Assembly (NCBI RefSeq): GCF_003610895.1
Contig: NZ_MCAS01000048.1
Span: 1 to 34,717 of the forward strand
DNA: 34,717 bases
DNA from: Paraburkholderia fungorum
Lineage (GTDB): Bacteria; Pseudomonadota; Gammaproteobacteria; Burkholderiales; Burkholderiaceae
Direction of reading: 5' to 3'
The position numbers were made by a program, and so were the translations under genes. Every line of letters begins with the position of its first letter. Position 1 is the first letter of the stretch. The notes below the pieces were generated by a model. That model did not search any database. It was not told the DNA's origin and saw nothing but the letters and a program-made list of their open reading frames with translations. Below, in pieces: positions 8,130 through 15,599 of the stretch.

Positions 8130-9068
8130 TCAACCCACAGCGCCCTCGCGCCCCAAACCCCCACCCCCCATCACCGACACAATAAAATCAAAAAACGCCC
8201 TTACCTTGGCCGGCGGCTGATGCCGCGAAGGATAAAGCGCGTAAAGCGGATAAACCCCATCCGCCCAATCGGGAAACAGTTCAACCAGTTTGCCGCTGGT
8301 GAGCAACGACTCGACCCCAAGCGCGAGAACCTGAGCGACACCCTGGCCCGCGGCGCACACACTATGCAAAGTGCCAACGTCATTGATAGTCAAGCGACCC
8401 TGCGGCGTAATCGCGATCTTCTTGCGCCCACGATGAAACTCCCAATTGAACGGGTAACCCGTCAGCGGATCGCGAAACTTGATGCACACATGCTTGCCGC
8501 TTTCGAGCTCCGCAGGGCTCGCCGGATGGCCATGCTTCTTCAGATACGACGGCGCAGCCACCGTCATAATCCGCGTGTCGATCAGCTTGCGTGCAATCAG
8601 CGTCGAAACCGGAGGCGTGCCAAAGCGGATCGCCAGATCGAAACCGTCAGCGACCATATCGCCTAACTGGTCGCGCGTGATCAACTCGAGTTGCAGATCG
8701 GGATGCTTGTCGATGAAGCCCCCCAGTCTCTGTCCCAGCACGAGACGCGAAAACAGCGGGTCCATGCTCACGCGCAAACGCCCGCGTATCGCCGTGGCGC
8801 CCTGTGCCGCGGTTGCGGCCGCTTCCTCGAGCCCACCCAGCAGCGGGACGATCTGTTCGTAAAAGCGCCGGCCCTCGTCAGTCAGCGTGACCGAACGAGT
8901 GGTGCGGTCAAAGAGCCGGATGCCAAGGCGCGTTTCCAGCCGCGCAACCGAACGGCTAACCCCGGATTGCGACATATCGAGTGCTTCGCCTGCCGCCGCA
9001 AAACTACCGCAGTCGACGATCGCCGTCAGCACGCCCATGCCGTTCAGCATGCGCTCGTCAAATGGCAT
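8130..9068 (-). CDS. LysR-family transcriptional regulator
   Basis: A 312-residue regulator. The N-terminal winged helix-turn-helix (about residues 8-66) contains GSFAAAGEALDMSQSGVSRS and FDRTTRSVTLTDEGRRFYEQ. A periplasmic-binding-protein-like effector domain follows from about residue 92 to 300. The ATG at 9068 has an AAAGGAA ribosome site. The last residues (VMGGGGLGREGAVG) are encoded right beside the palindromic repeat (ends 8118) and are low-complexity, so the native C terminus may have been altered by the repeat. No target gene is adjacent in divergent orientation. A palindrome lies in its upstream region (9087-9096). The effector is unknown; sequence style resembles the large CrgA/AaeR-like subgroup. 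Confidence 0.9.
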   Translation of the reverse strand: MPFDERMLNGMGVLTAIVDCGSFAAAGEALDMSQSGVSRSVARLETRLGIRLFDRTTRSVTLTDEGRRFYEQIVPLLGGLEEAAATAAQGATAIRGRLRVSMDPLFSRLVLGQRLGGFIDKHPDLQLELITRDQLGDMVADGFDLAIRFGTPPVSTLIARKLIDTRIMTVAAPSYLKKHGHPASPAELESGKHVCIKFRDPLTGYPFNWEFHRGRKKIAITPQGRLTINDVGTLHSVCAAGQGVAQVLALGVESLLTSGKLVELFPDWADGVYPLYALYPSRHQPPAKVRAFFDFIVSVMGGGGLGREGAVG

Positions 9069-9452
9069 GTGATATTCCTTTGTTATGCATTAATGCGTGA
9101 CATGCTAACGCGAAATATCGTTTGAATTCATACGTGGGTATCGGGAAACACCGGTCATTGGAGCGCATCAATGACGCTGCATCATGAGTGGAATAAGCGC
9201 CACGCTACCGCGTCAGGCATACGCGCTGCGCCGATCTGGATGACTTGACCAGATGTGCCGTGGAAAGGGGCTCTCGTTATGCAACAGGCATATCGGTGCC
9301 AATCGGCGGAGAACGCGATCAAGCCGCGAGTTTTTATTATCGATTTTGCCGATTGATCGAATATTGCAGGCGCCACCATCGAGGAGGCGTGCGTTTGAAC
9401 GAACCAGGAGAAGGATTTTCCGGCACCCGGCTGCCGGATCGAGTGGCGCTGC
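9069..9452. other. Intergenic region: LysR upstream region plus an isolated LysR-type box
   Basis: 384 bases with no convincing gene. A perfect 10-bp palindrome GCATTAATGC lies at 9087-9096, 18 bases before the LysR start, and is a candidate autoregulatory site. Further right, at 9339-9353, is an ATC-N9-GAT box described separately. The rest shows no structure I can interpret. Confidence 0.45.
9339..9353. promoter_or_regulatory. LysR-type box ATC-N9-GAT (downstream of the DHA2 exporter gene)
   Basis: ATCGATTTTGCCGAT differs by one base from ATCGACTTTGCCGAT at 10983-10997, immediately upstream of the lysR gene at 11018. ATC-N9-GAT is a known half-symmetric LysR recognition pattern. It lies 100 bases beyond the 3' end of the exporter gene, an unusual place. 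Confidence 0.4.
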
Positions 9453-10853
9453 TCAGCGTCCCGTGCCCTGCGTCGCTTGCCGGCGCACCTCGCGCGTGAC
9501 GGGCGCCTCGTCGAGATGGCGAAATATCCACGCCGACACCAGCGTGATGACGCCCACGCACACGAAGCTCAGGCGGAAGCCGAGCGCCGTCGATCCCCAT
9601 TGCGCCGAGAACAGATTCACGAGGCCGCCGCCGATCGAGACGCCCAGCCCGATCGCCAGCATCTGCACCATCGAAAAGAGACTGTTGCCGCTGCCGGCGT
9701 CTTCATGCGAGAGACCTTTGAGCGTGACGCTGTTCATCGCCGCGAATTGCATGGAGTTGGCGCCGCCGAACACGGCCAGAATCACGATCCCGACGATCAG
9801 CGGCGTACTGCGCGTGATTAATGCGAGCGCAACGATGGACGAACCCACGATCACCGTGTTGACGAGCAGGAAGGCGTCATAGCCATAGCGGCGCACGAGT
9901 GGCGCAATCCAGCGTTTGGTGAGGGTGCCGGCCAGGGCGGCGGGCAGCATCATCAGGCCGGAATGCAGCGGTGTGTAGCCAAGCTGCAATTGCAGCAGCA
10001 AAGGCACGAGGAATGGCACGGCGCTCGAGCCGATGCGGCATACCAGGTTGCCGATCAGTCCGACACTGAAATTCGGTTCGCGAAAGAGCGCGAGTTTGAA
10101 TAGGGGATTGCTGCGGCGCCTCGCATGCGGAATGTAGGCGAGCGCGCTGGCCACGGCGAGCGCGAAGAGCGCTGCCGACCAGGCTGCGCGGTGCGAAGGG
10201 ACCGGCGCGTCGACGGCCAGCGAAAACGCGATCATGCACAGCGACAGCAACCCACAACCGACGAAGTCGAACGGCGGCGCCTGGGTTTCGCCATGCGCCG
10301 GCAAGAACCGCTGCACCGCGTAGAGTCCCAAGGCGCCGATCGGCACGTTGATCAGGAAAATCCAGTGCCATGTAATGGCCTGGACGAACCAGCCGCCTAG
10401 CGTCGGACCGGCGATCGGCCCCAACTGGCCGGCAATCGAAATGAACGCGAGCGCCGACACGTATTGTTCGCTCGAAACACTGCGCAGCACGGCGAGCCGG
10501 CCGATCGGCAACAGCATCGAGCCGCCGAGCCCTTGCAGGACCCGCGCCAGCACCAGCTGGCCGAGCGTATGCGCGCTCGCGCAGCAGATCGATCCAAGCA
10601 CGAAGATGAGAATCGCCGCAAAGTACACGCGCCGTGTGCCGAAGCGATCGGCGAGCCAGCCCGACGCGGGCGTGAGCATCGCCATTGTCAGCGTGTAGGC
10701 GACCACGATCGGTTGCATCGCGAGCGGCGCGACGTTGAGGCTCCTCGCGATCGACGGCAACGCGGTGTTGACGATCGTCGTGTCGAGCGACTGCATGAAA
10801 AAGCCGGCGGCGACGATCCAGAGTAGCGCTGTCTGGGCGGAATCCTTGTTCAT
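9453..10853 (-). CDS. DHA2-family MFS multidrug exporter (MdtD-like)
   Basis: A 466-residue drug:H+ antiporter with about fourteen membrane segments. It closely follows the MdtD pattern: LWIVAAGFFMQSLDTTIVNT at the N terminus (motif D1), motif A as GWLADRFGTRR, the antiporter motif C region GQLGPIAGPTLGGWFVQ and WHWIFLINVPIGALGLYAV. The C-terminal tail is short and charged. An ATG at 10853 is chosen; a TTG two codons upstream (10859) is also in frame, and neither has a clear ribosome site. It is divergent from the lysR gene at 11018, and the 160-bp shared region holds a LysR-type box. The most likely regulator is therefore that neighbour. The substrate is unknown. Confidence 0.88.
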   Translation of the reverse strand: MNKDSAQTALLWIVAAGFFMQSLDTTIVNTALPSIARSLNVAPLAMQPIVVAYTLTMAMLTPASGWLADRFGTRRVYFAAILIFVLGSICCASAHTLGQLVLARVLQGLGGSMLLPIGRLAVLRSVSSEQYVSALAFISIAGQLGPIAGPTLGGWFVQAITWHWIFLINVPIGALGLYAVQRFLPAHGETQAPPFDFVGCGLLSLCMIAFSLAVDAPVPSHRAAWSAALFALAVASALAYIPHARRRSNPLFKLALFREPNFSVGLIGNLVCRIGSSAVPFLVPLLLQLQLGYTPLHSGLMMLPAALAGTLTKRWIAPLVRRYGYDAFLLVNTVIVGSSIVALALITRSTPLIVGIVILAVFGGANSMQFAAMNSVTLKGLSHEDAGSGNSLFSMVQMLAIGLGVSIGGGLVNLFSAQWGSTALGFRLSFVCVGVITLVSAWIFRHLDEAPVTREVRRQATQGTGR

Positions 10854-10973
10854 ATTCAAATGAGCGACAGGGCGGTGGCGGGGACAGAACGGCGGCCCAT
10901 GCTCGAAACAATCGTTGGGGGGATGGCGTCATGATATTGACATCGCCGTCAATCGGGAACCCTGCTGAGGGCG

Positions 10974-11002
10974 TTGACTGTTATCGACTTTGCCGATAAC
11001 CA
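10974..11002 (+). promoter_or_regulatory. Promoter of the divergent lysR gene with overlapping LysR box
   Basis: TTGACT (10974-10979), 17 bases and TAACCA (10997-11002) make a possible sigma-70 promoter for the gene at 11018. Between them lies the dyad GTTATCG (10980-10986)/CGATAAC (10994-11000), containing ATC-N9-GAT at 10983-10997. Binding there would cover the promoter, which fits LysR autorepression. Confidence 0.55.
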
Positions 11003-11017
11003 GGCTCACAATGAAGC

Positions 11018-11878
11018 ATGCTCAATCCCATCTGGCTCAAGACGTTCACAACGGTGGCAGCCTGCCATAGCTTCACCGAGGCGGGACGGCAACTCGATCT
11101 CACGCAGTCGAGCGTCAGCGAACATATCCGGCGACTCGAAGAGAGCGTGGGACGGCGCCTGTTCGTGCGCGACACCCATTCGCTCGCCATGACCCCGGAC
11201 GGCGAGGCCATGCTCGCGCACGCCAGCGTGATCCTGCAGGCGCTCGCCCGGGCCGAGTCGCAGTTTCGTGCACCGCGCCTGAAAGGGCGCGTGCGGCTAG
11301 GCTCATCGGACGACGTTGCGCTCGGGCCGTTACCCACGGTGCTGGCGGCGTTTCGCGACGCGCATCCCGATGTCGAACTGGAAATCACGATTGGGATGAC
11401 GGGCAAGCTGTATGAATTGCTGGACGCCGGCTCGATCGATCTGCTGGTCGGCAAGCGGCGCCTGGGTGACCGCCGCGGCGTGCCGCTTTTCACGGGGCGG
11501 CTGGAGTGGCTGGCGCGCACGGGTACGCTGGTCGACCTCAGCCAGCCGCTGCCGCTGATTCTGGTTGCTGAGCCGAGCGTGACGCGCGCCGTGGTGCTCG
11601 ATGCGCTCGCCGAAGCCGGTTTTAGCTGGCAGGTGGTGTGCACGAGCAGCAGCCACTCGGGCTGTATTGCGGCCGCGCGCGGCGGGCTCGGCATCACGGT
11701 TCGTCCGCAGTACTTAGCGGCGCGGGGGCTGACGCCGCCGCTCAACGCGGCCAGTCTGCCGACGCTGCCGTCAGTGGAATTTATCGCACTGGCCGCCAAA
11801 CGGCTGAGCCGTCCGGCGGGCACGTTGCTGCAATTGCTGTATGAAAGCGATTTACGTGGTTCGTGGATTGGCGAATGA
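11018..11878 (+). CDS. LysR-family regulator, divergent from the DHA2 exporter
   Basis: A 286-residue LysR protein. The helix-turn-helix (about residues 5-63) reads FTTVAACHSFTEAGRQLDLT then QSSVSEHIRRLEESVGRRLF. The effector domain starts near residue 88 (RVRLGSSDDVALGPLPTVLA). The ATG at 11018 follows a dyad operator by about 18 bases. Transcribed away from the DHA2 exporter gene (9453-10853), it is the classic arrangement of a LysR regulator and its target. It is inferred to control that exporter and itself through the ATC-N9-GAT box. Effector unknown. The protein is slightly shorter than the usual 295-310 residues, but both domains look complete. Confidence 0.9.
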   Translation: MLNPIWLKTFTTVAACHSFTEAGRQLDLTQSSVSEHIRRLEESVGRRLFVRDTHSLAMTPDGEAMLAHASVILQALARAESQFRAPRLKGRVRLGSSDDVALGPLPTVLAAFRDAHPDVELEITIGMTGKLYELLDAGSIDLLVGKRRLGDRRGVPLFTGRLEWLARTGTLVDLSQPLPLILVAEPSVTRAVVLDALAEAGFSWQVVCTSSSHSGCIAAARGGLGITVRPQYLAARGLTPPLNAASLPTLPSVEFIALAAKRLSRPAGTLLQLLYESDLRGSWIGE

Positions 11879-11942
11879 AGCCGCACGGCCGCACCATGAG
11901 CGGATGGCGTGATCGGCGGTGCCGTTCCACCACCGTTCAAGC

Positions 11943-13040
11943 CTAAGCAGGCAGAGCCGCCGCCAACGCGTCGAATTCCGCGCCCCACGCCGCGCGCCAT
12001 GCCTGGCGGGTTGCTGCGTCGACCCATGCACCATCGATGCCGTTCAGCATGAACTGCCGCAACTCGGCGATGCTGAAGCCAAAATGGCTGTACATCAATT
12101 GCCATGCCTCACTCGGCGTTACTTTGTGCAGTGTCGGGTCGTCGGTGTTGGGATGGATTTTCAGGCCCAGACCCGGCATGCGCCGTATCGGATGCTGTTC
12201 TGCCCAGACTTCCGGCGCAAGCGTGCGCAAATAGTAGGAGTTGGTCGGCACCACGGTGAATACGATGCCGCGTTCAGCGTAAAGCGCCGCCAACTGCGGG
12301 TTGTCGACGAGCGTATAGCCGTGATCGATCCGGTCGCATTGCAGCAGGTCGACGGCGGTTTCGACATTGCGCCACGGCATGCCGAATTCGCCCGCATGCG
12401 CGGTCGTCCTGAAGCCTGCATTGCGCGCATTGCGATACGCCTTCCAGAACATCTCAGGCGGCCTGTCGTTCTCGCGGTAGTCGATACCGAGGCCCGCCAC
12501 TTCGTCCGCGCGATGCGCGCACATCCAGTCGACCAGTGCCACCGCTTCGTCGGGATCGGCTTCGCGATCGATGCTCGGAATCAGCCGCGCGCTGATGCCG
12601 AAATCGCGCGCGGCGTCGCGAATCGCGGTGACGATGGCCGCTTGCGCATCCGCATAGGGAATCTTCGAGACGCGCACCGTACCGGTAGGATTCCAGAAGA
12701 ATTCGCTATGACGCACCTGGTGCGCGGCGGCATCGGCGAGATACTCGTAGGTAATGCGGTGCAGGTCGTCTGCCTGCGTGAGCAGATGCTCGTCGAGCGC
12801 GCGCAGTACGCGCAGCACGCCAACCGGCTTTTCACCGCGTGTGTAGAAGGCGTCGATCTCGTCGCGCTCGATCGGCGCACGGCTCTTTTCGGCGAGCGCA
12901 ATGAAAGTCTCGTGGCGTACCGCGCCCAGCAGATGGCAATGCAATTCGACCTTCGGCAGCGCCGTGAAGAAGGCGTGGTGAGCATCGGTGAGCGCAATGC
13001 CGAGGCGCGATGCGGGCACATTGCCCAGTGTCTCTTTCAT
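11943..13040 (-). CDS. add: Adenosine/adenine deaminase family protein (substrate uncertain)
   Basis: A 365-residue metal-dependent hydrolase of the Add family, expected to deaminate an aminopurine in the cytoplasm. Metal and catalytic motifs are present: HxH (H34, H36 in VELHCHLLGA), HAGE (H215, E218), DHG (H240) and NTDDP (D300, D301). The motif after HxH is LLG, whereas adenosine deaminases have LDG and adenine deaminases LEG, so the residue that touches the ribose 5'-hydroxyl in the mammalian enzyme is Leu38 here. The ATG at 13040 is chosen over a TTG 13 codons upstream; neither has a strong ribosome site. It lies 129 bases downstream of the AzgA-type permease gene on the same strand, probably in one operon. 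The symbol denotes the family; the true substrate could be adenine or a modified purine. Confidence 0.8.
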   Translation of the reverse strand: MKETLGNVPASRLGIALTDAHHAFFTALPKVELHCHLLGAVRHETFIALAEKSRAPIERDEIDAFYTRGEKPVGVLRVLRALDEHLLTQADDLHRITYEYLADAAAHQVRHSEFFWNPTGTVRVSKIPYADAQAAIVTAIRDAARDFGISARLIPSIDREADPDEAVALVDWMCAHRADEVAGLGIDYRENDRPPEMFWKAYRNARNAGFRTTAHAGEFGMPWRNVETAVDLLQCDRIDHGYTLVDNPQLAALYAERGIVFTVVPTNSYYLRTLAPEVWAEQHPIRRMPGLGLKIHPNTDDPTLHKVTPSEAWQLMYSHFGFSIAELRQFMLNGIDGAWVDAATRQAWRAAWGAEFDALAAALPA

Positions 13041-13169
13041 GTCGGTATGGTTTTCGGTAGTGCGTAAAACTCGACGCAAATTCAGTTTAGTGCAAATGCA
13101 GAATGAAAACGTGTAGCCAGGTTGAGCAGGCAGGCGGTGTCGCCAGGCCGATCAACTCAGGCACGGCGT

Positions 13170-14546
13170 TCAATGCGGTTTGACCACGGTATAGAAGTAA
13201 TAGCCGAGCGGCACGGCCAGCACATAGAGGCCCCACGGCACTTCACGGAAACGTCCGGCTAGCAGTTTGACGAGGACATAGCAGAGCAAACCGCCAGCGA
13301 TGCCGGTGCCGAAGCTGTTCGACATCAGCGTGAGCAGCACCATCGAAAGAACGGGCAGCGAGTCGCTGAAGTCGTCGAAATGCGTATGGCGAATCGTGCT
13401 GAACATCGACAATCCGATCAGGATCAGTGCGGGTGCGGTCGCTTCTTTCGGAATCGCCAGCGCAACCGGCACGAACAGCAGCATCAGGGCGAACATTGCG
13501 GCTGCGGCGAGCGAGGAGAGGCCGGTACGTCCACCCGCCTCAACGCCTGCGGCGGATTCCACCAATGCGGTCAACGCCGGAATACCGAACACCGGACCGA
13601 GCGTCGCGGCAATCGAATCGACGAGAAACGGGCGGTTGATGTTCGGCAGATTCGCGTTTTCGTCGAGCAGGTCCGCTTTGGCGCCGACCGCGAGCGTGGT
13701 GCCGAGCGTCGAGAAAAACTCCGCCGCGAAGAACACGAACAGATACGGAATCGAGGCCACGCTCAGGGCGCTCGCAATGTCGAGCTTGAAGGCGATCGGT
13801 GCGATGCTGTGCGGCCACGACAGAAACGAGGCGGGCATGTGCGTCACGCCAAGCGGCACACCGGCGGCCGCCGCAATCAGGATTGCCCACAGAATCGCAC
13901 CAGGTACGCGGCGCCCTTGCAGCACGACAGCCGCGCCGAGGCCGATCAGGGCCACCAGGGTGCCGGGCCGCGAGAAATCGCCGAGCGCGAGCGCATTGGT
14001 CTTCGCGTTGGCGATCACCATCCCGGCGTTGCGGAAGCCGAGCACCGCGATGAACAAACCGATCGACGCGCCGAGCCCAAGCTTGATCTGCGCGGGTATC
14101 AGGCGCACCACGAGGCTGCGTGCGCCCACCAGGGTCAGGATCAGGAACAGCACGCCGGACACGAACGCAATGCCGAGGCCCGTTTGCCATGCGACATGTT
14201 CGCCTGCGAGCGTAATACCCAGAATCACCGAGCCGCCGATACCGGGTCCCACCAGAAACGGCAGATTGGCGTAGAGCGCCATCAGCACCGTGCTCAGCAC
14301 GAACACGAGAATCGTCGCGGTAGTTGCCGCGCCGCGATCCATGCCGCCCGCCGACAGCAGTGACGGAATCACCACCAGCAGATACGCGGCGGCGAGAAAC
14401 GACGTGATGCCGGCGATCGCTTCGATACGCACGCTGGTCTTGCGCCCGGCGAGGGCAAAACGCCGTTCCAGCCAGCCGCCGCGTGCCACGTGTGCCGGAT
14501 TGTTGGTGTTCGGCATTGAAGATTCGTTATTGATCAATTGATTCAT
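13170..14546 (-). CDS. AzgA/PbuG-type purine base permease (NCS2 superfamily)
   Basis: A 458-residue permease with 12-14 membrane segments. It belongs to the AzgA branch of nucleobase transporters: the family opening WLERRFALAGRKTSVRIEAI, followed by AGITSFLAAAYLLVVIPSLL, VGPGIGGSVILGI, a PAQIKLGLGASIGLFIAVLG segment and FFSTLGTTLAVGAKADLLDE in the middle. AzgA relatives import adenine, guanine or hypoxanthine with protons. Three in-frame ATG codons exist (14561, 14546, 14516). 14546 is given because a possible minus-strand -10 box (TATAAA, 14561-14566) would put transcription start after 14561. The gene is divergent from a LysR gene at 14599 and is followed by the deaminase gene, which supports purine salvage. 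Confidence 0.87.
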   Translation of the reverse strand: MNQLINNESSMPNTNNPAHVARGGWLERRFALAGRKTSVRIEAIAGITSFLAAAYLLVVIPSLLSAGGMDRGAATTATILVFVLSTVLMALYANLPFLVGPGIGGSVILGITLAGEHVAWQTGLGIAFVSGVLFLILTLVGARSLVVRLIPAQIKLGLGASIGLFIAVLGFRNAGMVIANAKTNALALGDFSRPGTLVALIGLGAAVVLQGRRVPGAILWAILIAAAAGVPLGVTHMPASFLSWPHSIAPIAFKLDIASALSVASIPYLFVFFAAEFFSTLGTTLAVGAKADLLDENANLPNINRPFLVDSIAATLGPVFGIPALTALVESAAGVEAGGRTGLSSLAAAAMFALMLLFVPVALAIPKEATAPALILIGLSMFSTIRHTHFDDFSDSLPVLSMVLLTLMSNSFGTGIAGGLLCYVLVKLLAGRFREVPWGLYVLAVPLGYYFYTVVKPH

Positions 14547-14568
14547 CCTGTAACCACGCATTTATACT
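14538..14568 (+). promoter_or_regulatory. Candidate promoter in the azgA-type permease / lysR divergent region
   Basis: A strong -10 box TATACT (14563-14568) lies 30 bases before the LysR start, with TTGATT (14538-14543) 19 bases upstream. On the other strand the same bases give TATAAA for the permease gene. The whole divergent region is only about 50 bases, so the two promoters must overlap. Confidence 0.4.
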
Positions 14569-14598
14569 GCTGCGCATTGCGTCGATGCATTGCTCTCC

Positions 14599-15525
14599 AT
14601 GACCGACCGTTCGTCCCTGCTGCCCGCGCTCACGCTGCGGCAAATCCAGTACTTCGTCACGCTTGCGCATGCGCGCAGCTTCACGCAGGCCGCGCAGTCG
14701 CTCGCCCTGACGCAGCCTGCGTTGACGGCGGCGATCCGGCAGATCGAGTTCCTGCTCGGCGGCCCGCTGTTCGCGCGCTCCGCGCATCGGCTCACGCTCA
14801 CGCATGCGGGCGCCAGCGTCCTGCCGCTCGCTGAGCGTCTGCTCAATCAGGCGCGCGGCACCTTCGACGATATGGCGAGCACCTTTGCCGAACGCGTGCA
14901 GACGGTGCGCATCGGACTGATTCCGTCGGCTGCGGCACGCCTGTTGCCCGCGCTCGTCTCGTTGCGCGCACGGCAACCGTCGCTCCGCTTCACGCTGAAC
15001 GACATGCCGAACACCGCCTTGATCGATGCGGTGCGCCAGGGCGCGGCCGATTTCGGCGTGGGCGTGCATGAACCCGATGCGTCCGCCGCGGGCAACGACG
15101 GTGAAGCCGCGCTGCGCTACCAGGACCTGTTCGAGGATCAGATCGTGGTGGTGGTGCGGCGCGACGATCCGCTCGCGCAGAAGAAGAGCCTTGCGTGGGC
15201 GAGACTCGTGGGCCGCGATCTGGCGGTGTTCATGCGCGGCAGCGTGAGCGACGCGCTGCAGCGCACCGGCGGGGCCGAGGGTTTGCAATTGACGGTTGCG
15301 TACCGCGTCGAGTACACGGAGCCGTTGTACGAACTCGTGCGCCATCGCCTCGCGATCGCGGTGCTGCCCAGTCTCTACACCATGCATCTGCACGATGCGG
15401 AGCTGGTCGCCTTGCGCCTCGACAAGCCGCGCGTCACCCGTTCGATCGCGCTGATTTCGCTCGACGGCGACGATCGCGGCCCGCACGTGCGGGCTTGCCG
15501 TGAATGGATCGCCGCGCATATCTGA
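14599..15525 (+). CDS. LysR-family regulator, probably of purine salvage genes
   Basis: A 308-residue LysR protein. The winged helix-turn-helix spans about residues 10-68 (LRQIQYFVTLAHARSFTQAA, then LTQPALTAAIRQIEFLLGGP). The effector-binding domain begins near residue 95 with VRIGLIPSAAARLLPALVSL. The ATG at 14599 is preferred over a TTG three codons upstream, based on family length and the strong -10 box upstream. It is divergent from the purine permease gene (14546) with about 50 bases between them and convergent with the nucleoside hydrolase gene. From position it probably senses a purine or nucleoside and controls the permease-deaminase operon; the sequence itself does not show the ligand. 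Confidence 0.88.
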   Translation: MTDRSSLLPALTLRQIQYFVTLAHARSFTQAAQSLALTQPALTAAIRQIEFLLGGPLFARSAHRLTLTHAGASVLPLAERLLNQARGTFDDMASTFAERVQTVRIGLIPSAAARLLPALVSLRARQPSLRFTLNDMPNTALIDAVRQGAADFGVGVHEPDASAAGNDGEAALRYQDLFEDQIVVVVRRDDPLAQKKSLAWARLVGRDLAVFMRGSVSDALQRTGGAEGLQLTVAYRVEYTEPLYELVRHRLAIAVLPSLYTMHLHDAELVALRLDKPRVTRSIALISLDGDDRGPHVRACREWIAAHI

Positions 15526-15599
15526 CACAACCCACGTGGATCGCACGAGCGATTGCACGGCCAATGTCGAGCCTTTCATGATCTCGCGGCGTGTCCCGC

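Noticed and set aside
7874..8185. Apparent proteins inside the palindromic repeats (also 819-1019, 6653-7480, 7404-7706)
   Set aside because: The same peptide starts occur on both arms and strands because the DNA is palindromic; none has a ribosome site that separates it from the repeat.
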